Part shown: positions 29,314 to 37,891 of the stretch, piece by piece | Position numbering within the stretch: position 1 is the stretch's first letter | How the letters are laid out: every line of letters starts with the position of its first letter | NCBI RefSeq assembly: GCF_027925305.1 | Contig: NZ_BSDR01000001.1 | Location: forward strand, 275,001 to 339,000 | Direction: 5' to 3' | DNA length: 64,000 nt | Origin: Desulforhabdus amnigena | GTDB lineage: Bacteria; Desulfobacterota; Syntrophobacteria; Syntrophobacterales; Syntrophobacteraceae | Program-made: the position numbers and the translations under genes | The notes under the pieces: generated by a model | The model's input: the letters and a program-made list of their open reading frames with translations, nothing else | Told to the model about the DNA's origin: nothing | Databases searched by the model: none

Positions 29314-30441
29314 TTACCCTTCCATGGTTTCGGCTATGAGGGCCGTCAGGTCCTTGATTTTCAGGTCCAAATCTATATTGCTCAGAGCGCAGCTCAGGTG
29401 GATCTGGCATTTGGGACAGGCTGTGATGAGGGTGTCCGCACCCGTCGCCCTGGCTTCCCGCAACCGTTCCACCTGGATTTGCTTGGATCCGCTCGAGCAA
29501 TTGGCCCAGCCGCTTGTTCCGCAACATACCGCATTTTCCCTGTTGCGTTCCATTTCCACAAAGTGACTGTTGGCGACTTTCTTGAGGATATTTCGGGGGC
29601 CCTCGAATATCCTGGCCATGCGTCCCAGTCTGCACGGATCGTGAAAGGTGTAGGTGCCGCTTCCGTTACTCAATTTCAAAGCCCCATCCGCCACCAACCG
29701 TTCCACGAAGTCATAGAACTGGATGACCTCGAAGCCCAATTCCCCCACATGTTCGGGATAGTGGTGTTTGAAGGTGTAATAGCCCTCGGGGCAGTTGAAG
29801 ACCACCCGTTTGGCTCCCGACTGACGGATCAGGTCCACGTTGCGCCGGGCCAGCTTCCTGAAAACTTCCGGTTTGCCGTTCCAGAGCATATCGTGGCCGC
29901 AGCAGGCTTCTTCGTCCGAAACCACGGGCACGATTCCCGCTTTGTTGAGGATTTTGATGACCTGCCTGCTGATGGTCAAGCTGTCCACTCCGATGTCGCG
30001 GAATATGACGTCAAAGTAAGGCATACATCCTACGAAAAAGAAGGTGTCTCCCTTGTCCGTCACCTTGCCGGCCTCATGGGCCCAGCCCGTCTTCTTCTGA
30101 TGGATTCCCTGAGTCTGCAATTCCATGATGGTCTGCAGCATTCCGTGATGCGCCAGAACAGGAGTGGTGCCGGCCTTGGTGGCTTCTTCCCGCAGAACGC
30201 GCATGAATTCGGGGAAATTGATGTTGGTGGGGCATCGTTCGTAGCAGCGGCTGCAGGTGAGGCAGGACCAAAGCTCCCGGTCATGGAGCAGTTCATCGCC
30301 CAATTCCAGCATGGCCTTTTCCACGATGAGCCGGGGTGAAAAAGTGGGTTGAACACGTGATACGGGGCAGCTTCCGGTGCAGACCCCGCAATCGAGACAA
30401 TAATACGTCTGATATTTTTGTACGGCTTCTTCTATATTCAT
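29314..30441 (-). CDS. HdrD-like heterodisulfide reductase subunit with two CCG domains
   Basis: 375 residues from the ATG at 30441, which overlaps the stop of the mvhD gene (ATGA). Two [4Fe-4S] ferredoxin motifs come first: CLDCGVCTGSCP (15-26) and CLTCSRCYERCP. Two CCG domains follow, with FVGCMPYFD and EEACCGHDM in the first and HDPCRLGR and NAVCCGTSGW in the second. This is the HdrC-HdrB or HdrD type; CCG domains bind non-cubane clusters that act on disulfides in known enzymes. The overlap with mvhD and the preceding fused HdrA suggest one complex. The natural thiol substrate in a bacterium lacking CoM/CoB is unknown. Confidence 0.87.
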   Translation of the reverse strand: MNIEEAVQKYQTYYCLDCGVCTGSCPVSRVQPTFSPRLIVEKAMLELGDELLHDRELWSCLTCSRCYERCPTNINFPEFMRVLREEATKAGTTPVLAHHGMLQTIMELQTQGIHQKKTGWAHEAGKVTDKGDTFFFVGCMPYFDVIFRDIGVDSLTISRQVIKILNKAGIVPVVSDEEACCGHDMLWNGKPEVFRKLARRNVDLIRQSGAKRVVFNCPEGYYTFKHHYPEHVGELGFEVIQFYDFVERLVADGALKLSNGSGTYTFHDPCRLGRMARIFEGPRNILKKVANSHFVEMERNRENAVCCGTSGWANCSSGSKQIQVERLREARATGADTLITACPKCQIHLSCALSNIDLDLKIKDLTALIAETMEG

Positions 30442-30857
30442 GCGGCCACTCCAAGGGAGGATTTTCCGAGCTTCTTGATCTTGTCGGTGAAGGAAGTGAC
30501 GATTTCGGCAAAACGGCCGCCCTCGGCCGAAGAAATCCACTGAAGTTCCAAACGTTCATTGTCGATGCCCATGAGATTGAGCAGTTCGCGGGTCATGTCC
30601 ACCATTCGGGCGGCTTTTTCATTACCATCCAGGTAATGGCAATCGCCGATGTGTCAGCCGGCCACCAGAATGCCGTCCGCACCCAATTGAAACGCCTTGA
30701 GGATGAAATCCGGAGAAACGCGGCCGGAACACATGACCCGAATCACCCTGATGTTGGGAGGGTATTGCAGCCGGCTGACTCCTGCCAGGTCCGCACCGGC
30801 ATACGCACACCAGTTGCAGCAGAAGGCAATGATTTTCGGTTCAAACTCCGTACTCAT
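30438..30857 (-). CDS. mvhD: MvhD-type iron-sulfur protein, selenoprotein (U68)
   Basis: 139 residues if the TGA at 30656-30654 is selenocysteine. The N-terminal part has [18 protein letters not shown] and VMCSGRVSP; the frame then reads [17 protein letters not shown], where relatives have GCHxGDCHY. The protein ends in the family-like [15 protein letters not shown] segment, so translation clearly continues past the TGA. The length matches MvhD. AAAGGA precedes the ATG, and the stop overlaps the start of the HdrD-like gene. It probably transfers electrons to the fused HdrA encoded just upstream. Confidence 0.9.
30620..30638 (-). promoter_or_regulatory. Candidate SECIS hairpin of mvhD (module A)
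   Basis: On the minus strand CATTACC-TGGAT-GGTAATG is a perfect seven-pair stem with a five-base loop. It starts 16 bases after the UGA at 30656-30654. Loop G's and spacing match bacterial SECIS elements. Confidence 0.7.
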
Positions 30858-30901
30858 AGTTTTGCATCCTTTGTCTGTTTTAACCTTTCACCCATTTGGC
30901 A

Positions 30902-30971
30902 AACCGCAGATGACGCAGGGGGTAAGAGAGCGGATCTTTTGCCCCTTTATGCTCTGCGCTCTCTGCGGTGA
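30902..30971 (+). repeat. Palindromic repeat inside the hdr operon
   Basis: accgcaga (30903-30910) is exactly complementary to tctgcggt (near 30962-30969), with further partial pairing (gacgcag, ctctgcg). It fills most of the 122 bases between the fused hdrA and mvhD. In layout it resembles the R2 repeats at 15642 and 37023, with GCAG in place of ACAG. It may be an RNA processing or attenuation structure. Confidence 0.5.
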
Positions 30972-30979
30972 ACATTGTT

Positions 30980-33900
30980 TTATTTGCAGAGCGCCGCCTC
31001 TACCATGGAGAGGACTTCCCGGTCATTGAAATGGCGGATGGCCGCAGCCCCTGTGGGGCATGCCACGGCGCAGGCTCCGCAACCCTTGCAGAGGGCTTCC
31101 TGAATGCGTGAAACAACGACGTCTTCACTCTTCTGGATCAGCTGAGGCGCTCCATAGGGGCAGACCTCCACGCATTTGCCGCAGCCCCGGCAGAGCCCTT
31201 CGTCCACACTGGCGACCACGCCTTCGACTTCGATGCTCTTCTGGGAAAGAATCGTGGCCGCTCGAGCCGCCGCAGCCTGAGCCTGAGCGATGCTCTCGTC
31301 GATGGACTTGGGGTAGTGAGCCAACCCGCATACAAAGAGCCCTTCCGTGGCAAAATCCACGGGCCGAAGCTTCATATGCACTTCCAGGAAAAACTTGTCC
31401 TGGCTGAGAGGCACCTTGAACATCTGCCCCAGTTCCTCCGCTCCACGGGTTTCTATGGCGGTGGCCAGGGTGATGAAGTCGGGGGTGAGGGTAATGGGAC
31501 GCTGCAGGATGTGGTCCATGACCGTGACTTCCAGGGTTCCCCCCTTGCCTTCCTTCACGACGGGTTTGTTTTCTAAGTTATAGCGGATAAAAATCACGCC
31601 GCGCTTGCGGGCTTCCTTGTAAAGGTCTTCACGCTCGCCGTAGGTGCGGATGTCGCGGTAAAGAATGTAGACATCCATATTCGGGTTGCGTTCCTTTAGT
31701 TCCACAGCCTTTTGAACCGAAAAGGTACAGCAGATTTTGCTGCAGTGGGGGCGTTCCGGTTCGCGAGATCCCACGCACTGAATGAAAAGAGCGCTTTGGG
31801 CATTTTTCACCAGGTCGCTTTCCCAGGCCGCATCCAGGTCGTGCCAGCGGAACACGCGATCGTTTTTGCCGTAGAGGTATTCGTTCGGCTTGATGGAATG
31901 GGCTCCCGTAGCCAGAATCGTGACCCCGTGTTCCAGTTCCTTCTGACTTTCGGTGCCATTGGAAGATACGGTCGTCTTGAAATTGCCCACATATCCCGCA
32001 ACATTTTTCACCTGCGTCTTCAGATGCACCTGGATGTTGGGGTTGGCTGTCACCTCCTGAACGAGACTCTCGACGAAAGCCGGTACATCCTCGTTTTTCC
32101 AGGTGCGGTGAATCTTGAGGGCATGTCCGCCGAGGCGGTCTTTCTCTTCGACGATATGAGCCTTAAATCCCTGTTTTGCCAAAGTGAGGGCGCTCACCAT
32201 GCCGGCAATGCCTCCGCCCACCACCAGGGCCGATGGATTCACCGGCACCGAAGGATTGGGGAGGGGTTCGATGAGGGCGGCTCTGGAAACAGCCATGCGC
32301 ACCAAGTCCTTGGCCTTTTCTGTGGCCGCGTCGGGATCAGCGGCGTGAACCCATGAACACTGATCGCGGATGTTGGCCTGTTCAAACAGGTACTTGTTGA
32401 GAGAACTGTTCCGAAGGGTTTCCTGGAAAAGGGGTTCGTGAGTACGCGGGGAACAGGCGGCGACGACCACCCGGTTGAGGTTCTGTTCCTTTATGACGTG
32501 AACCAGTTTGTCCTGAGCGTCCTGCGAGCAGGAGAAAAGGTTTTCCTGAACGTAAACGACATTGGGAAGCGTCTTGGCGTATTCCACGACTTCCGGCACG
32601 CGCACGACGTTTGAAATGTTGACCCCGCAGTTGCATACGAAAACACCGATACGCGGCGGTTCCGTGCTCACATCCCTTTCCTCGGGGAAGGTCTTCGCCT
32701 TGACGAGGGTGTTGCGTGATGAAGCGAGGCGACTTGCCGCTGCGCCTGCTGCAGCTGAGGCTTCCATCACGGCCAGAGGAATGTCCTTGGGACCCTGAAG
32801 GACGCCGCAGGCGTAAATACCGGGCCGTGATGTGGCGACGGGCGAAAAACTGCTCGTGGCGGCAAAATGGTAATGGTCGAGTTCAATCCCGAGCTTTCTC
32901 GCAAGTTCCCGCACTTCCGGCGTGGATTCCAGCCCTACCGAGAGCACCACCATATCGAATTCTTCTTCCCTCATGATGCTGTTGTCGTCCACAAAACTCA
33001 GCCGGAGATTTTCCGAACGTGCCACGCGTTCGACGCTGTGGACACGGGACCGGATGAAGCGGATTCCGCTTTCCTTCGCACGGGTGTAATACTGTTCGAA
33101 CTCTTTCCCATAAGTACGCATGTCCATGTAAAAGATGGCCGCATCCAGATCGCCCTTGGCGTGTTCCCTGGCGATGACGGCCTCCTTGATGGCATACATG
33201 CAGCAGACACCCGAACAGTAACCATTGTCACAGTGATTGATATCTCTCGATCCCACGCATTGGAGCCAGGCGATCTTTTTGGGCTCTCCCGCGGCAGCTT
33301 TCTTTTCCTTCAGGGAAGCGGCCAGGGTTTCCTGGCTCTTCAGCTTTTCCAGCAGGTCTGGAGAAGGTTCCCCTTTCTCTCTTTGCTGCTTGACCTGTCG
33401 ATCCAACTTCTGCAGCTCCTTTTCTGCATTGGCGATCTCTTCCTTCAAAGATAGTTCGGAAGGCCGCTCCAAATGACCGGCACTGGGTCCTCCCGCGCTC
33501 AGGAGCCGTTCGAACTCCATCGCCGTGACCACATTGGGATACCGGATATACCCGTAGGTGTCAAACGGGCTCGGATCAAAGGCCTGGAAGCCGGTGGAGA
33601 GAATCACCGCCCCCACGTCGAGGTCCAGGAGCTGTTCTTTTTGATCGTAATTGATGGCATCTGCAGGACAGACCTTGGCGCAAATTCCGCACTTCTTGCC
33701 ATGTCCCAGTTGACGGCAATTCTCCGAATCGATGGCGTAGGCGGAAGGGATGGCCTGAGCGTAGTACTTGAAAATGGCCTTGCGTTTGCCGAGTCCCGCA
33801 TTGTAGGCGTCGATCACCACTGTGGGGCACTTTTCGGCACAGGCACCACAGGAGATGCATTTATCGAGATCTACATAGCGAGGTTTTTGGAGGACTTTTA

Positions 33901-34198
33901 CTTGAAAATTTCCTTCTTCACCGCTGATGCTTTCCAATTGAGAATTGGTGAGAAGGTTGATGTTGAGGTGCCGGCCGACCTCGACCAGCTTTGGAGAAAG
34001 GATTCACATTGCGCATTCATTGGTGGGAAACGTTTTGTCCAGTTGAGACATGCCTCCGCCGATGGCCGGGCCTTTTTCCAGAAGATGCACATAATATCCC
34101 GAATTGGCCAGGTCCAAGGCCGCCTGCATGCCTGAGATTCCCCCACCGATGACTAAAACCGCACCGATGGTACTGCTGCCTAGCTCTTTGGTCGCCAT
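30980..34198 (-). CDS. hdrA: Double-length HdrA fusion flavoprotein, selenoprotein (U65)
   Basis: 1072 residues if the TGA at 34006-34004 is selenocysteine. The ATG at 34198 follows GGGAGGAATT. Order: FAD motif [20 protein letters not shown], the motif [17 protein letters not shown] with Sec at the second cysteine, ferredoxin [11 protein letters not shown] (114-124), [16 protein letters not shown], a coiled linker near 240-270, then from about residue 516 a second HdrA half ([14 protein letters not shown]), a second FAD motif near 657 ([15 protein letters not shown]) and two C-terminal ferredoxins ([28 protein letters not shown]). Normal HdrA is about 650 residues, so this is a fusion. It is the first gene of the cluster. 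Confidence 0.9.
33970..33989 (-). promoter_or_regulatory. Candidate SECIS hairpin of hdrA (module A)
   Basis: On the minus strand GCTGGTC-GAGGTC-GGCCGGC folds into seven pairs, two of them G-U, with a six-base loop beginning with G. It starts 15 bases after the UGA at 34006-34004, matching bacterial SECIS spacing. Confidence 0.6.
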
Positions 34199-34828
34199 AA
34201 TTCCTCCCGAGCAAAGTTGACTTCGAGCCTGAGGGGCGTTCGCAAGGACATAAACGCCGCCCTCATTCTAAACTTTTACGTTCCTACCGTTCATATTGCC
34301 GGTTGATTAAAATTCAGATTTATGGAATGTCATCTTACTGGGTGTTACTTTGAAGATCAATAGGGATAACAACTAGATACGCTTTGGATAGTCCCCGGAT
34401 TTGCCTACTGCCAGAAGGTTGAGCAACATGCGCAGCGTGATCAGAGTGAGAAGCCAAACAACGTGATTATTCTTACATGAAATGAACTGAGTTTCAATAC
34501 ATTTGAAAACATCAAAAAGATTTTCTTCAGGTTCCCTTCAGCTTTGGCATGAATCTGCCTGGATCCTCGATTCTTCCACTTTTGCAAGCAGAAAAAATAT
34601 GCCGCGGGTATATCCGGCTCCTTTGAGGAATACTTGCAGGCTCAGCAATGGGCTGATCTCAAGAGACGGGAAATCACCCTCGAGTGATGGCGTTCTTAGT
34701 GCTTGCATCCGAATATCCATCTCACATATAGTACCGCGAGAAGAGTCAGAAATTATTCTATCCCATTATCAAATATCAAGAGCGGCTCTTTGCAAATTTT
34801 ATTTAAAAAAATCACGGAGGAACTGAAA
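34199..34828. other. Divergent intergenic region between the hdr cluster and an aminotransferase gene
   Basis: 630 AT-rich bases. It must carry the promoter of the hdr cluster and perhaps that of the aminotransferase, but I could not place convincing -35/-10 pairs or an operator. The open frames inside (for example 34503-34826) have no family resemblance. Confidence 0.5.
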
Positions 34829-36019
34829 ATGGCGGTGGCCAAAAAAATGCTCCAGTTCATGGAGAGCGGGTCATGGATCCGTAAGATGTTTGAGGAAGGG
34901 GCGCGTCTCAAAAAAATTCACGGAGATGAAAATGTATTCGATTTCAGTTTGGGGAACCCCAATGTGCCCCCCCCTGAAGTTGTGAAGCAGAAGCTCTTGG
35001 AAATTGTGAACAGAGATGAACCGAATTTGCATGGTTACATGCCGAACGCGGGGCTCCTCCAGACCCGTGCCGCCGTTTCTTCTTATCTGTGTGGGGAATA
35101 TGGCGTTCCCATGGAGCCTCAGCACCTGGTTGTCACCTGCGGAGCTGCGGGAGCCCTCAATATCGTGCTCAAGTCCCTGCTGGATCCCGGCGACGAAGTC
35201 ATCACTCCAGCCCCCTATTTTGTTGAATATTCCTTTTATGCCGACAACCATGGCGGAACTCTCAAAGCGGTTCCCACTCTGGAGGATTTCACCCTCGACC
35301 TGGATGGAATGGAAAAGGCTATAGGCCCCAGGACGAAAATCATCCTCATCAATTCACCCAACAATCCCACGGGGCAGATTTATACGGACGCATCTCTCCA
35401 GAAACTGGGGGAAATCCTCTCTCGAAAAAGTAAGGAATACGGCCATTCCATTTACCTGGTTTCCGATGAGCCCTACCGCAAGATTGTCTATAACGGAACT
35501 GAAGTGCCCTGTATTTTTAAGTTTTACACTGACAGCCTGATCGCAACTTCTTATTCCAAGGATCTTTCTCTTCCCGGAGAAAGAATAGGTTTTGTGGCCG
35601 TTTGTCCCCAGGCGGATGGGGTGGCAAAGATTGTGGACGCGCTCTCGCTGGCAAACCGTATTCTGGGATTTGTGAATGCCCCCGGGTTGATGCAGAGGTT
35701 GATCTCCGAACTTCAAGGCATCTGTGTCGATGTAGACATTTACAAGCGCAAGAGAGATATCCTTGCCAATGGCCTGATCGAGTCGGGATATACGTTGACT
35801 GTTCCTCACGGTGCATTTTACCTCTTTCCCAAAAGCCCTTTGAAAGATGACATTCAGTTTGTCAGACTCCTGCAGGAAGAGAACATCCTGGTGGTACCTG
35901 GAAGTGGTTTTGGAGGTCCAGGCCATTTCCGTATCGCTTATTGTGTGGATGACCACACCATAGAAAAATCCTTGCCGGGATTCCGACGGGCATTTGAGCG
36001 GGCACAAGGCGCAGCTTAG
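34829..36019 (+). CDS. Pyridoxal-phosphate aminotransferase (class I/II)
   Basis: 396 residues from the ATG at 34829, with CGGAGG eight bases upstream; a longer in-frame start would add 42 unrelated residues. Family motifs are FDFSLGNPNVPPPE, CGAAGALNIVLKSLLDPGDE, INSPNNPTGQIYTDA, SDEPYRKIVY and the PLP-lysine region SYSKDLSLPGERIGF. It is close to aspartate-type enzymes; the amino acid used cannot be told. The SPOR gene follows 11 bases after its stop, so the two are probably co-transcribed. Confidence 0.88.
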   Translation: MAVAKKMLQFMESGSWIRKMFEEGARLKKIHGDENVFDFSLGNPNVPPPEVVKQKLLEIVNRDEPNLHGYMPNAGLLQTRAAVSSYLCGEYGVPMEPQHLVVTCGAAGALNIVLKSLLDPGDEVITPAPYFVEYSFYADNHGGTLKAVPTLEDFTLDLDGMEKAIGPRTKIILINSPNNPTGQIYTDASLQKLGEILSRKSKEYGHSIYLVSDEPYRKIVYNGTEVPCIFKFYTDSLIATSYSKDLSLPGERIGFVAVCPQADGVAKIVDALSLANRILGFVNAPGLMQRLISELQGICVDVDIYKRKRDILANGLIESGYTLTVPHGAFYLFPKSPLKDDIQFVRLLQEENILVVPGSGFGGPGHFRIAYCVDDHTIEKSLPGFRRAFERAQGAA

Positions 36020-36030
36020 GAGTAGTGCGT

Positions 36031-36963
36031 ATGCAGAAGAAAATTTTTGTTCAGAAAAACCTTCACTCCGCCGGAAACAGATCGTACGCAAAACTCTTGC
36101 TTTGGGCTGCTCTGAGCCTCATCATTTTAGTACTCATCGCTCCCTTGTTCAGCCGTCACAGCAAGGAAAACCGGGAGGCGCTGAAAAGGCCCGATTCCGA
36201 CAAGGGAATGGTCGTCAAAGAAATTCCCCGGTCCCTTGAATTGCTCAAGGAAAACGGGGGAGAAGGTCAGACCGCCAGCGTGGAGGTTCCTACCCCCCCT
36301 CGTTCTGAGCATCCTACGGATCAAGGTTTGAGTCGTCCGCCCGAAGCAGAAGTCACGCAGCAGGCGACGTCAATGGAAACAAGGCCGGCTGTAGGGGAAG
36401 CCCAAATGGCGGATAAGGCGCAGCCTTGGGTTGAGATGCCAAAGCCCGTCGATACCGCTGCGGTCAAGGAAGCGATTCCCCTGCCAGCTCCTCCTGGTGT
36501 GACGCAATCCGCTTCTCAAGAGGAAAGTGCAACGGTAAAGGAGAAGACGGCAGCTCCGGCAGAGGGAAAGGTAACGTCCGTTTCCCCGGAAACGGCGAAG
36601 GAAAAAAAGAGCAAAAAGGCTTCCGCCGCAGTAGAAACCAGGAAGACTTCCACGGCCAGAGGCTTGGCGGCCACTTCAGGGACTTTAACGAAACCTTCTC
36701 CCTCCGGAGGTCCCATGAATTATTCCGTACAGGTTGGGTCATTTAAGGACAAGCAGAATGCTGAGGAAATGCAGCAAAATCTTCAGAAAAAAGGATACCA
36801 GGTCGTCATGAAGCCGACCATGCACCCTAAACTGGGACAGATTTATGTGGTGCAACTAACGCCTGTCGGAGATGTTCGTAAAGCCAGTACCCTGGTGGAA
36901 CAGATCAGGAATGAAGAGAGAGTGAAGCCCATCATCGTTAAAGTTCCGCAAGAAGAGCAGTAA
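36031..36963 (+). CDS. SPOR domain membrane protein
   Basis: 310 residues. A short cytoplasmic N-terminus precedes one membrane segment (LLLWAALSLIILVLIAPLF, near residues 24-42), then about 170 residues of low-complexity Pro/Ala/Glu/Lys-rich linker, and a C-terminal SPOR domain (YSVQVGSFKDKQNAEEMQQN and YVVQLTPVGDVRKASTL). SPOR domains bind denuded peptidoglycan at the division site. The start at 36031 follows TAGGAG nine bases upstream. Confidence 0.85.
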   Translation: MQKKIFVQKNLHSAGNRSYAKLLLWAALSLIILVLIAPLFSRHSKENREALKRPDSDKGMVVKEIPRSLELLKENGGEGQTASVEVPTPPRSEHPTDQGLSRPPEAEVTQQATSMETRPAVGEAQMADKAQPWVEMPKPVDTAAVKEAIPLPAPPGVTQSASQEESATVKEKTAAPAEGKVTSVSPETAKEKKSKKASAAVETRKTSTARGLAATSGTLTKPSPSGGPMNYSVQVGSFKDKQNAEEMQQNLQKKGYQVVMKPTMHPKLGQIYVVQLTPVGDVRKASTLVEQIRNEERVKPIIVKVPQEEQ

Positions 36964-36980
36964 AATTTTGTGGATTGAGG

Positions 36981-37014
36981 AGGCCGACACCGATTGTCGG
37001 CCCTCCTGTTCTCT
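36981..37014 (+). terminator. Hairpin terminator after the SPOR gene
   Basis: aggaGGCCGACA-ccgat-TGTCGGCCctcct forms a stem of at least eight pairs, extended by ggag/ctcc with a bulge, followed by a T/C-rich tract. It lies 18 bases after the stop. The T run is imperfect. Confidence 0.55.
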
Positions 37015-37022
37015 TTCCTCTG

Positions 37023-37083
37023 AACCACAGAAACACGGAGGTTTCAATTGAAAGTCTTTCTCTGTGCCTCCGTGGTTTATATA
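37023..37083 (+). repeat. Palindromic intergenic repeat R2, copy 2
   Basis: aaccacagaaacacggag, then ttgaaagtctttctctg, then cctccgtggttta. It is a close relative of 15642-15712, with the outer arms able to pair. It lies between the SPOR gene and the convergent surE gene. Confidence 0.6.
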
Positions 37084-37138
37084 GCAATGTTGCAATAAAA
37101 GGTTGCAATGAAAAGGGGAGGGGAAGCGCTGCGAAACG

Positions 37139-37891
37139 TTAAAGATCCCACTTCTTGAGTCGGTCGATCGTTTCGTGGTGTGTCAGATTGTAGTGAATGG
37201 GAGTTACCGAAATACATTTTTCGGCAATGGCTACGGAATCAGCAGACGGGTCGGTATCTTCTCTGACCGCCGTATTTCGAAGCCAGTAATAGACATGATT
37301 GCGCGGGTCGGTGCGCTGATCGTAGCTTTCCACACATTGCATGTTTCCCTGGTGAGTGACCCTCACTCCCTGAATTTTTTCGGCGGGTACGTTAGGGACA
37401 TTGACATTGAGGGAAACCCCTTTGGGGAGGCCTTCGCGTTGAATCCTGCGAATGAGTTTGGGAACAAATTCGGTCGCCGCGCTGAAATCCCTGGTGGTGA
37501 AGGAATCTATGGACACCGCCACTGACGGAATGCCCAATACTGCGGCTTCCGTGGCAGCGGAAACAGTCCCGGAGTAGATTACATTCACCCCGACATTCGC
37601 TCCGAGGTTGATGCCCGAAACGACGAGCTCCGGGGGCGGCTTGAGGAGTTCAGTGACGGCTATTTTGACACAATCTGCAGGAGTGCCGTCCAGCCCATAT
37701 CCGAAAAAGCTTCCGTTCCGGTATACAGGTTCCACCCGAAGAGGGTGAAGCCAGGTAATGGCATGTCCCACGGCGCTCTGTTCCGTTTCCGGAGCGACTA
37801 CCGTTACCTCATGTTCTTCGATGAGAGCCAGATAAAGAGCTTCAATTCCTTTGGCATAAATTCCATCATCATTCGTCAAGAGAACTCGCAT
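37139..37891 (-). CDS. surE: 5'/3'-nucleotidase SurE
   Basis: 250 residues. The N-terminal metal-site motif VLLTNDDGIYAKGIEAL, the APETEQSAVGHAIT segment, DGTPADCVKIAV and VVSGINLGANVGVNVIYSGT are diagnostic of SurE. The family is a divalent metal-dependent phosphatase of nucleoside monophosphates with roles in stress survival. Its start lies inside the last 23 bases of korC, so it is translationally coupled to the 2-oxoacid oxidoreductase operon. Confidence 0.95.
   Translation of the reverse strand: MRVLLTNDDGIYAKGIEALYLALIEEHEVTVVAPETEQSAVGHAITWLHPLRVEPVYRNGSFFGYGLDGTPADCVKIAVTELLKPPPELVVSGINLGANVGVNVIYSGTVSAATEAAVLGIPSVAVSIDSFTTRDFSAATEFVPKLIRRIQREGLPKGVSLNVNVPNVPAEKIQGVRVTHQGNMQCVESYDQRTDPRNHVYYWLRNTAVREDTDPSADSVAIAEKCISVTPIHYNLTHHETIDRLKKWDL

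Noticed and set aside
29314-30441. HdrD-like protein as a glycolate oxidase or lactate utilisation subunit
   Set aside because: The CCG domains are shared with those families, but the overlap with mvhD and adjacency to hdrA favour an Hdr complex.
27611-34198. hdrA and mvhD genes broken by stop codons (pseudogenes or frameshifts)
   Set aside because: All four interruptions are UGA, never UAA or UAG, all fall at conserved cysteine positions, flanking frames are intact and SECIS-like hairpins follow. Selenocysteine is the simpler explanation.
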